Shown: positions 1 through 13,194 of the stretch, in pieces
Position numbering within the stretch: the first letter of the stretch is position 1
Layout of the letters: every line of letters starts with the position of its first letter
NCBI RefSeq assembly: GCF_900230255.1
Contig: NZ_OCNJ01000001.1
Location: 806,001 to 870,000, forward strand
From: Caenispirillum bisanense
Lineage (GTDB): Bacteria > Pseudomonadota > Alphaproteobacteria > Rhodospirillales > Rhodospirillaceae
Length of the DNA stretch: 64,000 nucleotides
Direction of reading: 5' to 3'
Notes under the pieces: model-generated
Database searches by the model: none
What the model was told of the DNA's origin: nothing
What the model saw: only the letters and a program-made list of their open reading frames with translations
Translations under genes and position numbers: made by a program

Positions 1-71
1 ATGTGGGCCTGGGTCGATGGTCTCGGGCTTTCCGCCGCTTCTTCCGTTTCCCTCGAGGACACCTCCGCATC

Positions 72-590
72 ATGAAGATTTTCGGCCTCGCCGGCTGGAG
101 CAACAGCGGCAAGACCACCCTGATGATCGCCCTGGTCCAGGCGCTGACGGCGCGCGGCTTCCGCGTCTCCACCGTCAAGCACGCCCACCACAAGTTCGAC
201 GTCGACCAGCCGGGCAAGGACAGCTACCGCCACCGCGAGGCCGGCGCCACGGAAGTGCTGGTCACCTCCGGCACCCGCTGGGCGCTCATGCACGAGCTGC
301 GCGGCGAGGAGGAACCGACCCTGGAAGACCTGCTGCCGCGCATGGCGGCGGTCGACCTGGTGCTGATCGAGGGCTTCAAGCGCCACCCCCACGACAAGAT
401 CGAGGTCCACCGCCCCACCGTCGGCAAGGAACCCCTGTGGCCCGGCGACCCGTCCATCGTGGCGGTGGCCAGCGACGAGGTGATTCCGGCGCTCGACCGC
501 CCGCGCCTCGACCTCAACGACCCCGAGGCCGTGGCCGACTTCATCCTGGCCCGCATCGGCCTGCCGCACCGCAAGGACCCTGCCGCATGA
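72..590 (+). CDS. mobB: Molybdopterin-guanine dinucleotide biosynthesis protein MobB
   Basis: Small GTP-binding accessory protein for attaching GMP to molybdopterin (Mo-bisMGD cofactor) in the cytoplasm. About 172 residues, the usual MobB size. The P-loop GWSNSGKTT lies about ten residues from the start, followed by the family segments TVKHAHH and VLIEGFK. The frame is open further upstream, but homology begins at the ATG at 72. The stop overlaps the moeA start by four bases (ATGA), so the two are translationally coupled. It probably serves molybdoenzymes encoded elsewhere. Confidence 0.93.
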   Translation: MKIFGLAGWSNSGKTTLMIALVQALTARGFRVSTVKHAHHKFDVDQPGKDSYRHREAGATEVLVTSGTRWALMHELRGEEEPTLEDLLPRMAAVDLVLIEGFKRHPHDKIEVHRPTVGKEPLWPGDPSIVAVASDEVIPALDRPRLDLNDPEAVADFILARIGLPHRKDPAA

Positions 591-1834
591 GCCGCGACGC
601 CTTCGCCCCCTCCGCCGACATGCTGCGCGCCGACGAGGCCATCACCCGCCTGCTGGCGCTGGTCGAGCCGGCGGCGGAGACGGAGCGGGTGGCGCTGACG
701 GATGCCTACGGCCGCGTGCTGGCGGAAGACGTGATCTCCGACCGCAACGTGCCGCCGCACGACAATTCGGCGGTGGACGGCTACGCGGTGCGCTTCGCCG
801 ACCTGTCGGCGGAGGCGGAGACGACGCTGCCGGTGGTGATGCGCATCCCCGCCGGCCACGTGCCGGAACGCCCGCTGGCGCCGGGCGAGGCGGCGCGCAT
901 CTTCACCGGCGCCCCGGTGCCGGCCGAGGCGGACACCATCATTCCGCAGGAGCCTTGCCGCGAGGAGGACGGCCGCGTCGTCCTGCCGCCGGTGAAGAAG
1001 GCGGGCCAGAACCTGCGCCGGGCGGGCGAGGACATCGTCGCCGGCCAGTGCATCCTGGGCGCCGGCACCCGCCTGCGGCCGCAGGAGGTGGGTTACATGG
1101 CCTCCGTCGGCTGCGCCCGGCCGCTGGTCTATCGGACGGTGCGGGCGGCGGTGTTCTCCACCGGCGACGAGGTCCGCGACCCCGGCGCCGACGCCCCGCC
1201 GGGCGCCATCTACGACAGCAACCGCTATGTTTTGATCGGTTTGCTGCGCGACATGGGCTGCACGGTGCGCGACTTCGGCATCCTGCCCGACGATCCCGCC
1301 CGCTTGCGCGCCGTATTGCAGGAGGCGGCGGCGGAGGCCGACGTGGTGCTCACCTCGGGCGGTGTGTCGACCGGCGAGGAAGACCACGTGAAGGCGGTGC
1401 TGGGCGAGTTGGGCACGCTCGACTTCTGGCGCGTCGCCATCCGCCCCGGCCGGCCGCTGGCGGTGGGCCGGGTGGGGCAGGCGGCCTTCATCGGGCTGCC
1501 GGGCAACCCGGTGGCGGTCTTCGTCACCTTCATGATGTTCGCCCGGCCGCTGATCCTGAAGCGCATGGGCCTGCGCGAGGTGCTGCCGCGCCCCGTGCCC
1601 GTGCGCGCCGGCTTCGCCTTCAAGAAGCGCCCCGGCCGCCGCGAATGGCTGCGCGCCACCCTGGAGCCGGGCGACGACGGCCTGCCCGTCGCCCAACGCT
1701 TTCCCAGCGAGGGCTCGGGCATCCTGCGCAGCGTGGTGACCTCCCACGGCCTGCTCGCCCTGCCCGAGGACCCGGCGGAGATCACGCCGGGCATGGTCCT
1801 GGACTTCCTGCCGTTCGAGGAGTTGAAGCGGTAG
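587..1834 (+). CDS. moeA: Molybdopterin molybdenumtransferase MoeA
   Basis: Inserts molybdate into adenylylated molybdopterin, the last common step of molybdenum cofactor synthesis. 415 residues, normal for MoeA. Seen in order: the N-terminal MoeA segment (PPHDNSAVDGYA near residue 60), IFTGAPVP, the MoCF-binding domain with SGGVSTGEEDHVK, the glycine-rich GLPGNPVAVFVTF, and the C-terminal beta domain. The start overlaps the mobB stop by four bases. A palindromic repeat region follows instead of another gene. Confidence 0.95.
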   Translation: MSRDAFAPSADMLRADEAITRLLALVEPAAETERVALTDAYGRVLAEDVISDRNVPPHDNSAVDGYAVRFADLSAEAETTLPVVMRIPAGHVPERPLAPGEAARIFTGAPVPAEADTIIPQEPCREEDGRVVLPPVKKAGQNLRRAGEDIVAGQCILGAGTRLRPQEVGYMASVGCARPLVYRTVRAAVFSTGDEVRDPGADAPPGAIYDSNRYVLIGLLRDMGCTVRDFGILPDDPARLRAVLQEAAAEADVVLTSGGVSTGEEDHVKAVLGELGTLDFWRVAIRPGRPLAVGRVGQAAFIGLPGNPVAVFVTFMMFARPLILKRMGLREVLPRPVPVRAGFAFKKRPGRREWLRATLEPGDDGLPVAQRFPSEGSGILRSVVTSHGLLALPEDPAEITPGMVLDFLPFEELKR

Positions 1835-1868
1835 GGGGGCGGCAGGGTGTTGAAATATATGTGGGATT

Positions 1869-1985
1869 GTCATGGCCGGCCTTGATCCGGCCATCCACGA
1901 GCGTCACCGGCGGCGGCCGTTGGCGGCGTTGTCCACGGCAGGCGGCAGGGGAGCCGTGGATGCCCGGCTCAAGACCGGGCATGAC
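1869..1985. repeat. Palindromic intergenic repeat, copy 1
   Basis: An interspersed element with complementary ends. It opens with GTCATGGCCGG, continues through CCGGCCATCCACGAGCGTC, has a variable GC-rich centre, and closes with GCCGTGGATGCCCGG and ACCGGGCATGAC. The left and right arms pair (GTCATG/CATGAC, ATCCACG/CGTGGAT), so the whole element can fold as one long hairpin. A second copy follows 28 bases later and relics lie near 52.1 kb. It resembles REP-like elements common between alphaproteobacterial genes. No coding sequence is evident in it. Confidence 0.85.
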
Positions 1986-2013
1986 ATAGATAGCTGAAAA
2001 ATCAGAGAAACTT

Positions 2014-2142
2014 GTCATGGCCGGGCTCGACCCGGCCATCCACGAGCGTCTCCGCCGGCGACTGTTGGCGGCGTCTTCCACGGCGGGCGGCGTGCACGCC
2101 GTGGATGCCTGGCGCGGAGGCGGTGCGGAAGCCGGGCATGAC
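2014..2142. repeat. Palindromic intergenic repeat, copy 2
   Basis: Same design as the element at 1869-1985: GTCATGGCCGGGCTCGACC, then CCGGCCATCCACGAGCGTC at the left, and GCCGTGGATGCC with GCCGGGCATGAC at the right. The central part differs from copy 1 by substitutions and a short insertion. The two copies stand in the same orientation in the 379-base gap between convergent moeA and glgB, where they could serve as a structured 3' end for either transcript. The remainder of the gap (2143-2213) shows nothing recognisable. Confidence 0.85.
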
Positions 2143-2213
2143 GCACTCGGCCGGTCACCCACACCCCCCACGACGAGGGCAGGGGGGAGAGGCGTCCGCC
2201 CCTCCCCGAACCC

Positions 2214-4436
2214 TCACCCCTGGGGCGTGAACCACAGGGTGGACAGCGGCGGCAGGGTCAGGCACAGCGAGTAGGGCCGGCCGTGGTGTTCCACCGGCTC
2301 GGCCATCACGCCGTCGCCGTTGCCCATGCCGGAGCCGCCGTAGATGTCGGCGTCGGAGTTGATGTGCGCCTTCCAGTAGCCGCCGAAGGGCACGCCGATG
2401 CGATAGCCGTCGTGCGGCCGCGGCGTGAAGTTGGACACCACCAGCACTGGCCGCTCGTCGTCCTCGCCCGTGCGGCGCAGGAACGAGAAGATGGAGTTGT
2501 CGACGTCGGAGGCGTCCACCCACTCGAAGCCGGTCCAGTCGAAGTCCCGCTGCCACAGGCCCGGCATGGCCTTCAGCGTCAGGTTGAGGTCGCGCATGAG
2601 GCGCTGCACGCCCGCGTGCCCCGGCTGCTCCAGCAGATGCCAGTCGAGGCCCTTGTCGTGGTTCCATTCGGCCCACTGGCCGAACTCGCCGCCCATGAAC
2701 ACCAGCTTCTTGCCCGGATGGCCCCACATGAAGGCGAAATAGGCGCGCAGGTTGGCGAACTTCTGCCAGTCGTCGCCCGGCATCTTGCCGATCAGCGAGC
2801 CCTTGCCGTGGACCACCTCGTCGTGGCTGAGCGGCAGCACGAAGTTCTCGTTGAAGGCATAGAGCAGGCCGAAGGTCATCTGGTTGTGGTGATAGCGGCG
2901 GTGGATGGGGTCCTTGCTCATGTACGACAGGGTGTCGTGCATCCAGCCCATGTTCCACTTGAACCCGAAGCCGAGGCCGCCGAGGTAGACCGGCCGGCTG
3001 ACCATGGGCCAGGCGGTGGATTCCTCGGCCAGGGTCACGGCGCCGCGGCCCTGGGTATAGACCAGCTCGTTCAGGCGGCGCAGGAAGGCGATGGCTTCCA
3101 GGTTTTCGTTGCCGCCGTACTGGTTGGGGATCCACTGCCCTTCCTCGCGCGAGTAGTCGAGGTAGAGCATGGAGGCGACGGCGTCGACGCGCAGCCCGTC
3201 GATGTGGAAGTATTCGATCCAGAACAGGGCGTTGGCGAGCAGGAAGTTCTGCACCTCGCGGCGGCCGTAGTTGTAGATCAGGGTGTTCCAGTCCATGTGC
3301 ATGCCCTGGCGCGGGTCGGCATGCTCGTAGAGGTGGGTGCCGTCGAAGTAGCCGAGGCCATGGGCGTCGGTGGGGAAGTGGCCGGGCACCCAGTCGATGA
3401 TGACGCCGATGCCATTGCGGTGGCAGACGTCGACGAAATAGGCGAAGTCCCGCGGGCTGCCGAAGCGGCTGGTGGGCGCGAACAGGCCGATGGGCTGGTA
3501 GCCCCAACTGCCGTCGAAGGGGAACTCGTGGACCGGCAGCACCTCGATGTGGGTGAAGCCCATGTCCTTCACATAGGCGACCAGCTGGTCGGCCATCTCG
3601 CGGTAGGTGAAGTAGCGGTTGCCGTCGGCGTGCCGCTTCCAGCTGCCCAGGTGGACCTCGTAGATGGTCATGGGCGTGTGGAGGCTCTCGCCGTCCTTCA
3701 GCACGCGCTCGCGTTCGGCGATCCAGTCGTGGTCGGTCCATTCCAGCTCCGGCGTGCCGTGGACGACGGCGGCCGTGGCCGGCGGGTGCTCGCACTGGAA
3801 GGCGTAGGGGTCGAGCTTGAGCGGCAGCACGTTGCCGTGCGGGTCGAGCAGCTCGAACTTGTAGATCTCCCCCACCGTCATGTGCGGCATGAAGATCTCC
3901 CACACGCCGCATTCCTGGCGCTTGCGCATGGGGTTGACGCGGCCGTCCCAGCCGTTGAACGGGCCGACCAGGGACACCCGCTTGGCGTTGGGCGCCCATA
4001 CGGCGAAGGACACGCCCTTGACGCCGCCCAGTTCCATGGGATGGGCGCCGAGCCGTTCGAAGGCGCGCAGGTGGTTGCCCTCGGCCAGCAGGTGGACGTC
4101 CAGTTCGCCCAGCACGTAGCCGAAATCGTAGACGTCGTGGAACTCGCCGGCCGCACCGCCGTCGCGCGGGGCGGCGCGCAGGCGGTAGCGGAAGCGTTCG
4201 CGCCGGCCCGTCAGGGCGGCGGCGAAGAAGCCGCCGTCGTGGATGCGCTCGAGCGCGAATTCGCTGCCGTCGCTCGGGTCGACGACGGTGACGCTTTCGG
4301 CCCACGGCAGGAAGACGCGCACCTCGACGGGCCGGCCTCCGCCGCCGTGCATGCCGAGGACGGCGAAGGGGTCGCCGTGGTCACCGCGCACGATGGAGTC
4401 GATGGCGGGGCGGTCGACGGTCAGGGCCTGGGTCAT
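2214..4436 (-). CDS. glgB: 1,4-alpha-glucan branching enzyme GlgB
   Basis: GH13 enzyme that cuts alpha-1,4-glucan and re-attaches the piece as an alpha-1,6 branch. 740 residues, standard length, with the N-terminal CBM48-like domain ([19 protein letters not shown] near residue 150). Catalytic motifs are intact: [13 protein letters not shown] (nucleophile Asp), [10 protein letters not shown] (acid/base Glu) and [13 protein letters not shown] (third acid). It is the last gene of the four-gene minus-strand operon, 10 bases after treS, with GGGAGA before the start. It branches the linear glucan made by GlgE. Confidence 0.97.
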   Translation of the reverse strand: MTQALTVDRPAIDSIVRGDHGDPFAVLGMHGGGGRPVEVRVFLPWAESVTVVDPSDGSEFALERIHDGGFFAAALTGRRERFRYRLRAAPRDGGAAGEFHDVYDFGYVLGELDVHLLAEGNHLRAFERLGAHPMELGGVKGVSFAVWAPNAKRVSLVGPFNGWDGRVNPMRKRQECGVWEIFMPHMTVGEIYKFELLDPHGNVLPLKLDPYAFQCEHPPATAAVVHGTPELEWTDHDWIAERERVLKDGESLHTPMTIYEVHLGSWKRHADGNRYFTYREMADQLVAYVKDMGFTHIEVLPVHEFPFDGSWGYQPIGLFAPTSRFGSPRDFAYFVDVCHRNGIGVIIDWVPGHFPTDAHGLGYFDGTHLYEHADPRQGMHMDWNTLIYNYGRREVQNFLLANALFWIEYFHIDGLRVDAVASMLYLDYSREEGQWIPNQYGGNENLEAIAFLRRLNELVYTQGRGAVTLAEESTAWPMVSRPVYLGGLGFGFKWNMGWMHDTLSYMSKDPIHRRYHHNQMTFGLLYAFNENFVLPLSHDEVVHGKGSLIGKMPGDDWQKFANLRAYFAFMWGHPGKKLVFMGGEFGQWAEWNHDKGLDWHLLEQPGHAGVQRLMRDLNLTLKAMPGLWQRDFDWTGFEWVDASDVDNSIFSFLRRTGEDDERPVLVVSNFTPRPHDGYRIGVPFGGYWKAHINSDADIYGGSGMGNGDGVMAEPVEHHGRPYSLCLTLPPLSTLWFTPQG

Positions 4437-4446
4437 TCTGTCTCCC

Positions 4447-7731
<3,285 letters not shown>

Positions 7732-7817
7732 CGGTCTCCCCGAGTGTAGCGGCGTGGTCGGTCGAAGGGCCACCGGCGGCAGGCGCCGGCGGCCGGATCA
7801 GCGGCGGGTGGTCATCC

Positions 7818-9869
7818 TCAGTAGCAGGGGCTGTGGTAGTCGACGGTCTTCCAGCGGGTGACGCGGAAGATCATGGCGGGGTTGGCTTCCGGGTCGAGCG
7901 TCACGTGATGCTCCGCCCCGTGCCACAGGCGGCGGGTGCCCGAGAACAGTTCCTCCACCGCGAAGGCGTCGTCGGGGCCGATGCCCAGCTCTTCCAGCGG
8001 GAAGGTGAGGGTGGCGCCGTGCGGCTCGAAGGGGTCGAGGTTGACGGCGACGAAGACGATGTTGCCGTCGTCGGCGCTGCGCTTGCCGTAGAAGATGACG
8101 TTCTGGTCGGAACTGCCGTGGAAGCGCAGGTTGGTCAGCTCGTGGAAGGCCGGGTTCTCGGTGCGGATGCGGTTGAGGTCGGTGACGAAGTCGCGGATGT
8201 TGCCGGGCGCGTTCCAGTCGCGCGCCTTGTACTGGTACTTCTCGGAGTCCAGGAACTCCTCCTTGCCCGGCACCGGCGCGTTCTCGATCAGCTCGTAGCC
8301 GTTGTACATGCCGTAGACCGACGACAGCGTCGCCGCCAGCGTCAGGCGGATCATGTGGGCCGGCCGGCCGCCGCGCTGCAGGTATTCCGGCAGGATGTCG
8401 GGCGTCGTCGGGAAGAAGTTGGGGCGCAGGTATTCGCGCGTCTCGCCCTCGATCACCAGGTCCGTCAGGTACTGCTCCAGCTCGTGGCGGAAATTGCGCC
8501 AGGTGAAGTAGGTGTAGGACTGGCTGAAGCCGATCTTGGCGAGCATGTTGAGCATGGTCGGCCGGGTGAAGGCCTCCGACAGGAAGATCACCTCCGGGTG
8601 CTCGTCCTTGATCTCGCGGATCACCCATTCCCAGAAGGGCACCGGCTTGGTGTGCGGGTTGTCGATGCGGAAGATGGTGACGCCGCAGTCCACCCAGTGG
8701 CGGAAGATGCGGCGCATCTCCTCCCACAGTTCCTTCTGGTGGTCGCCGTAGAAGTTGACGTTGACGATGTCCTGGTACTTCTTCGGCGGGTTCTCGGCGT
8801 AGCGGATGGTGCCGTCGGGGCGGAACTCGAACCACTCCGGGTGCTGGGCGATCCACGGGTGGTCGGGGGCGCATTGGACGGCGATGTCCATGGCGACTTC
8901 CATCCCCAGCTTCTTCGCCTCGCCGACGAAGCGGCGGAAGTCGGCTTCGGTGCCGAGGTCGGGATGGATCGCGTCGTGGCCGCCCTCGTCGGAGCCGATG
9001 GCGTAGGGGCTGCCCGGATCGCCCGGCTGGGCGGTGACGGCGTTGTTCCTGCCCTTGCGATTCAGCTTGCCGATGGGGTGGATGGGCAGCAGGTAGACGA
9101 CGTCGAAGCCCATCTCGCGGATTTCGGGCAGGCGGGCGATGCAGTCGTCGAAGGTGCTGCTTCTGGTCGGATCGGTGCCCTGGCTGCGCGGCGCCATCTC
9201 GTACCACGCCGCGAATCGGGCGCGCACGGGATCGACCATGACTTCCAGCGTGCGGTCGTAGCACACCGAGCGGGAGCGGTCCGGCCAGCGGCGCATCAGG
9301 TCGTCGGCCTGCCGCCCGAGCAGCACGGCCGCCTTGTCCTCGGCCGTCGCCGCCGCGTCGACGCGCTGGACGAGCAGCGCGAAAGCCTGGGCGTCGGCGG
9401 CATCGGCGCGGCCGCGGGCGGCATCCACCAGCGTGCGGCCCTCAATCAGTTCCAGGTCGACCACCTGGCCCGCCTCCAGCTTCTTGCCGATGTCGTGCTT
9501 CCAGGTGGCCCAGCCGTCGTCCCACGCCTCGATGGTGTAGCAGTAGCGCGTGTTCTCGGGCAGCACCACGCCGGCCTGCCAGCAGTCCAGGCCGGGGTTG
9601 ACGAGCGTCATGGGGAGCTCGGTCCAGGCGTCGGGCGCGTCCTTGGCGCGGCGGACCTTCAGCACCGCGGCGATGCGGCCGTGGCCCTCCTTGAACACCT
9701 CGGCCGATACCTCCAGCGTATCGCCGACCTCGCGCTTCACGGCGTAACGGCCGTCGTCGATTTCCGGCCGGACGTTCTGGATGACGACGGAGCGGCTGCG
9801 GACATGGGCCGCGAAGTCCTGCGGGGTGGCGATCCGGTGCGGCGTTCCCTGCGGTGCGTCATAGGCCAT
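7818..9869 (-). CDS. glgE: Alpha-1,4-glucan:maltose-1-phosphate maltosyltransferase GlgE
   Basis: Extends alpha-1,4-glucan with maltosyl units from maltose 1-phosphate. 683 residues. The N-terminal domain opens with VVIQNVRPEIDDGRYAVKR, typical of GlgE. Catalytic motifs include TIFRIDNPHTKPVPFW (Asp nucleophile), VIFLSEAFTRP (Glu) and NFFPTTPDILPE (Asp). The ATG at 9869 follows AAGGAG at good distance and was preferred to a TTG at 9896. It lies between the GH13 protein upstream and treS-mak downstream in the same operon. Confidence 0.96.
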   Translation of the reverse strand: MAYDAPQGTPHRIATPQDFAAHVRSRSVVIQNVRPEIDDGRYAVKREVGDTLEVSAEVFKEGHGRIAAVLKVRRAKDAPDAWTELPMTLVNPGLDCWQAGVVLPENTRYCYTIEAWDDGWATWKHDIGKKLEAGQVVDLELIEGRTLVDAARGRADAADAQAFALLVQRVDAAATAEDKAAVLLGRQADDLMRRWPDRSRSVCYDRTLEVMVDPVRARFAAWYEMAPRSQGTDPTRSSTFDDCIARLPEIREMGFDVVYLLPIHPIGKLNRKGRNNAVTAQPGDPGSPYAIGSDEGGHDAIHPDLGTEADFRRFVGEAKKLGMEVAMDIAVQCAPDHPWIAQHPEWFEFRPDGTIRYAENPPKKYQDIVNVNFYGDHQKELWEEMRRIFRHWVDCGVTIFRIDNPHTKPVPFWEWVIREIKDEHPEVIFLSEAFTRPTMLNMLAKIGFSQSYTYFTWRNFRHELEQYLTDLVIEGETREYLRPNFFPTTPDILPEYLQRGGRPAHMIRLTLAATLSSVYGMYNGYELIENAPVPGKEEFLDSEKYQYKARDWNAPGNIRDFVTDLNRIRTENPAFHELTNLRFHGSSDQNVIFYGKRSADDGNIVFVAVNLDPFEPHGATLTFPLEELGIGPDDAFAVEELFSGTRRLWHGAEHHVTLDPEANPAMIFRVTRWKTVDYHSPCY

Positions 9870-9920
9870 GAGGCGCAAACTCCTTTCGCTCTCCAAGTTG
9901 CCGGCTTGGATGTGGTGCTC

Positions 9921-11252
9921 CTAGTCGGTCGGGCCGTCGCCGGTGAAGACGCGGATCTCGCCGGCCTTGCTGGTCAGGCCGTCCTCGCCGGTGCCGGCGC
10001 CGCAGCGCCCGGCCGGCGTCACTTCGTGCCCGCGCATGGCGATGCGGGCGATGGGGTCGGAACCGTCGCCGGCCAGCGACCACGAGCCGCGCGGTTCCGG
10101 ATTGACGACCACGAGGCTCCAGTCCTGGCCCTCGGCGTCCTTGCGCAACAGGCCGGTGACGCCGGTCGGCGACCACACCTGGTACTGCGGACCCTCGCGG
10201 TTCAGGGTCGGAACCAGCGCCCGCATCTGATTGACGCGCCAGACGTAGTCGGAGATGTCGAAAAGTGGCTGCTCCCAGTGTTCGGGCCGCGTCTCCACCA
10301 CGTGCAGCGGGCTCTTGAAGCCGTATTCGAAGCCCATGGGCATCATGACGCCGGTGGCAAAGGTGGCGGTGAACAGATACAGCGACTTGTAATGCTGCTC
10401 GATCTGCTTCGGGCTGGTGATGCCGCGGTCTTCCAGGTCCTGGCGCAGGCGCGGCGTGTCGTGGCTCTCGGGGAAGGACACCGACGGGGCGATGCCGCGG
10501 AAGCGGTTGTACTGCTCCAGCAGCCACGGGCCCTTGAAGTCCCACCACTTGGCGGAATTGAACAGGTAGTCGAAGCGGGCGGGGCGCAGCGCCTCCACCT
10601 CGTCGATGCGGCAGCCGAGCGTCTCGGCGAAGAACAGCACGTCGGGGTTCAGGCCGTGCGCGGCGTGGTTGACCGCCAGCCACACGTCGGCCGGCACCTT
10701 GTAGGCGGCATCGCAGCGGAAGCCCCGCACGCCGAGCTTCACGTAGTGCCGTACGACGTCCTGGAAGTAGCGGATGAAGCCGTCCAGTTCGTCGCGCGGC
10801 GTGAAGTCGATCTCCGCCAGGTCGCCCCAGACGGTGACGTTCTCGGCATTGGCCGGGTCGATGGCCGACGGGCTCTTCAGGCTGCCATCGTCCTCGCGGG
10901 CGAAGAACTCGGGGTGCTGGGCGGCCAGCTCGCTGTCCTTGGAGGTGTGGTTGATGACGAGATCCATCATCACCTTCAGCCCGAGCTTGGCGGCGGAGTC
11001 GCAGAAGCTCCGCAGCAGCGCGTCGTCGGCCTCGTAGGCATTGCCGCGCAGCATGGGGTTCAGGCGGTAGTAGTCCTTCACCGCGTAGAGCGAGCCCGAA
11101 AATCCCGGGAAATGGAACGGGTTCACGTAAATCCAGTTGAACCCCATCTGGGCGATGCGCGGCAGATGCCGCTGCCAGTCGTGTACCGGACCGGCGAGCA
11201 GCGGGAACAGATTGTAGATGCGCGGCCCACGGGGCCCGACGGCGGACGTCAT
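9921..11252 (-). CDS. Alpha-amylase family (GH13) protein, first gene of the glgE operon
   Basis: A compact 443-residue GH13 barrel. All three catalytic positions look intact: GVRGFRCDAAYKVP (nucleophile), VLFFAETLGC (acid/base) and SFPESHDTPR (third acid). DLVINHTSKDSEL is conserved region I. No signal peptide, so it is cytoplasmic. GGAGGT lies 5 bases before the ATG. It leads the glgE-treS-glgB operon, so it probably trims, primes or recycles maltodextrin/glucan in this pathway. The exact specificity and GH13 subfamily cannot be read from the sequence. Confidence 0.85.
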   Translation of the reverse strand: MTSAVGPRGPRIYNLFPLLAGPVHDWQRHLPRIAQMGFNWIYVNPFHFPGFSGSLYAVKDYYRLNPMLRGNAYEADDALLRSFCDSAAKLGLKVMMDLVINHTSKDSELAAQHPEFFAREDDGSLKSPSAIDPANAENVTVWGDLAEIDFTPRDELDGFIRYFQDVVRHYVKLGVRGFRCDAAYKVPADVWLAVNHAAHGLNPDVLFFAETLGCRIDEVEALRPARFDYLFNSAKWWDFKGPWLLEQYNRFRGIAPSVSFPESHDTPRLRQDLEDRGITSPKQIEQHYKSLYLFTATFATGVMMPMGFEYGFKSPLHVVETRPEHWEQPLFDISDYVWRVNQMRALVPTLNREGPQYQVWSPTGVTGLLRKDAEGQDWSLVVVNPEPRGSWSLAGDGSDPIARIAMRGHEVTPAGRCGAGTGEDGLTSKAGEIRVFTGDGPTD

Positions 11253-11508
11253 GCAGTACCTCCGGAACGCGAAGAATTTCCTGCCGGCTCAATCGCCGCT
11301 ACTGGTGATGATAGCCCCATTCGGCGCTGCGGGTCACCCCCATGGGGCGTGAAGAATCCGCGGCAGGGAAACGCCGCTACCACGAAAGCGGTTGCGCCCG
11401 CCGTGGCAGGGGCCGATCCGAGGGTCTTTCTGACGTAAGTTGTATTGCGCTCCATGTGCTCTGGTAATAGTGTCTGTGTGCGATTGTCTCCTGGGGAGGA
11501 GGGGCGGG

Positions 11509-12186
11509 ATGCACATGGCGATGACGATCCGGGACGTGACGCCCGATGCCTGGCTCGCCGGCGCCGAGGACGACACCCTCGGGGCCGGGCTGCGTCGGGC
11601 TCTGGCCGACATGCCGGACGTGCGGGTGCTGCCTTGCGTCGGGTTGCCGGCGGGCGGGCGGGTGGAACGCCTGGGGACGGTGGTGGTGCATCGCCGCGGC
11701 CTCGTCGTGCTGCACCCGACCGCCGCGGCGGGACTGGGATGCCTGACCGGGGCGGCGCATGGGCCGGTCCTGGCCGAACCCTGCCACGCCCTCGTCGCCG
11801 TGCGCCGCCAGGCGGAAGCCCTGCGGGCACATCTGGCCGCGCGGGCCGCCAGCCTGCTGCACGGCCGTCTGCTGCCGGCGGTCTTCGCCGCCGCCCTGCC
11901 GGTGGACGCCCTGGTCGTGACCAACGGCCGTCACGGAATGGGCGAGGCCGCCGTCGGTCCCGGCGACCTCTGCCGCGCCCTGGTGCTGTCGCCCGAGGGG
12001 GCGGAGGACCGCGTCCGGGATCTGGTGGCGCAACCGCCCCGCCGCGATCGCCTGGGGCGCCGCCTGCTGCTGCGCCGGGCCGAAATGGCCGCCGTGGTGG
12101 ATCACCTGCGGCGTGTCCACGTCGGCTGCGGCCTGCCGCGCCCGGCCGGCGGCCGTCTCCCCGCCGTCCGCACCGCCACCGCCTGA
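11509..12186 (+). CDS. Hypothetical protein, possibly a degenerate NERD-like domain
   Basis: About 225 residues from the ATG at 11509, which follows GGGGAGGAGG; the frame is open further upstream without a ribosome site. Alanine- and arginine-rich, no signal peptide or membrane helix. The run GTVVVHRRGLVVLHP followed by a helical segment with PCHALVAVRRQAEAL vaguely recalls NERD (nuclease-related) domains, but I cannot see a catalytic lysine, so this is only a suggestion. It is divergent from the glgE operon and 10 bases ahead of another unknown gene. Confidence 0.6.
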   Translation: MHMAMTIRDVTPDAWLAGAEDDTLGAGLRRALADMPDVRVLPCVGLPAGGRVERLGTVVVHRRGLVVLHPTAAAGLGCLTGAAHGPVLAEPCHALVAVRRQAEALRAHLAARAASLLHGRLLPAVFAAALPVDALVVTNGRHGMGEAAVGPGDLCRALVLSPEGAEDRVRDLVAQPPRRDRLGRRLLLRRAEMAAVVDHLRRVHVGCGLPRPAGGRLPAVRTATA

Positions 12187-12196
12187 GGAGGCCGCC

Positions 12197-13075
12197 ATGT
12201 CCGTCCACGTCCCGACCGGTGTCGCCAGCCTGACCCAGCGCGACATCTTCAGCCTGTTCGCCGGCATGAAGGCGAGCGACACGCCGGGGCAGCGGGTGCA
12301 CGAGCGGGCGTCGGCGGTATCGGTCGACCGCCTGCCGACGGACCGTCCGCGGCTCAAGGGCAACATGTACGACCATCTGGCGGCGATCTACGACCTGCCG
12401 GAAGGGGAACGCGCCGCCGCGGCCGCCGCCGCCGGCGGGGCGGTCGCCACCGCCTTCGCCTATGTGGAGGCGACGGAGTCGTCGCGCGACGCGGTGGTCG
12501 CCGGCATCCGCGTTCATGCCCAGTCCGGCCGCCCGTGGGACGGCACGGTCCGCATCGGCGGCAACATCATGGTCATCGGCAGCAACGCCACGCCAGAGCA
12601 GGCGCGGGCAGGGGCGCGTCAGCAGGCGGACCTCTTCAACCAGATGCTGGAACACCACCTGCGCATGTACGCCGGGTCGGTCTTCGGCGGCTGGACGCTG
12701 GCGTCGCCGCCGGCCACGTCCGAGCAGGACCAGCCCGCAGCAGCCGAGGGCGACGGCCGCATGCGGGCGCAGATCGACCTCGACGCCATCGCGGCGAGCA
12801 TGGCGGAACGGTCGCGGGAGTGGCTGCTGGAGAACGGCGTCCATCACCTGGACATCGCCCGCACCAGCGAGGGCGACATGGTGCTGGAATACGCCGTGCG
12901 CCGCACCTTTTCGTCGCGCGACTACACCTACACGGAGCACGGCGTGACCGTGGAGGCCAGCGGCCGCTGGACCTGGGACCGCGACGGCGACGGCTTCACG
13001 GTGACGCCGACCATGACTCTCTCGCGCCACGGCTGGGACATGACGCCCGGCCTGCTGGTCGACGTGGAGGGCTGA
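12197..13075 (+). CDS. Hypothetical protein of unknown family
   Basis: 292 residues from an ATG with GAGGAGG upstream, 10 bases after the preceding unknown gene, so probably co-transcribed with it. No signal peptide or transmembrane segment. An alanine run lies near residues 74-86. The middle holds a glycine-rich VRIGGNIMVIGSN segment. The C-terminal third is rich in Tyr/Trp/Thr beta-strand text (RRTFSSRDYTYTEHG, RWTWDRDGDG). I recognise no family and no catalytic motif. Confidence 0.7.
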   Translation: MSVHVPTGVASLTQRDIFSLFAGMKASDTPGQRVHERASAVSVDRLPTDRPRLKGNMYDHLAAIYDLPEGERAAAAAAAGGAVATAFAYVEATESSRDAVVAGIRVHAQSGRPWDGTVRIGGNIMVIGSNATPEQARAGARQQADLFNQMLEHHLRMYAGSVFGGWTLASPPATSEQDQPAAAEGDGRMRAQIDLDAIAASMAERSREWLLENGVHHLDIARTSEGDMVLEYAVRRTFSSRDYTYTEHGVTVEASGRWTWDRDGDGFTVTPTMTLSRHGWDMTPGLLVDVEG

Positions 13076-13194
13076 CGCGGCGGCGCCGGCCGGCCCCGTT
13101 CTTCCCGCCCCGTGCGAACTGTCCGTCGCGACCTCGCGTTGCGGAAGCAGGGAACCCGTCCTACGTGAACGGGTGGGCATGGCAGGAGGAGCGG

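Noticed and set aside
1-75. A 24-codon frame from base 1 ending TGA across the mobB start.
   Set aside because: It could be the tail of an upstream gene, but the residues match no family I know and the window edge prevents a check.
7833-11438. A 1201-codon plus-strand open frame opposite glgE and the GH13 gene.
   Set aside because: It spans two genes and their gap on the other strand, has no domain and no ribosome site; the minus-strand genes carry full catalytic motifs.
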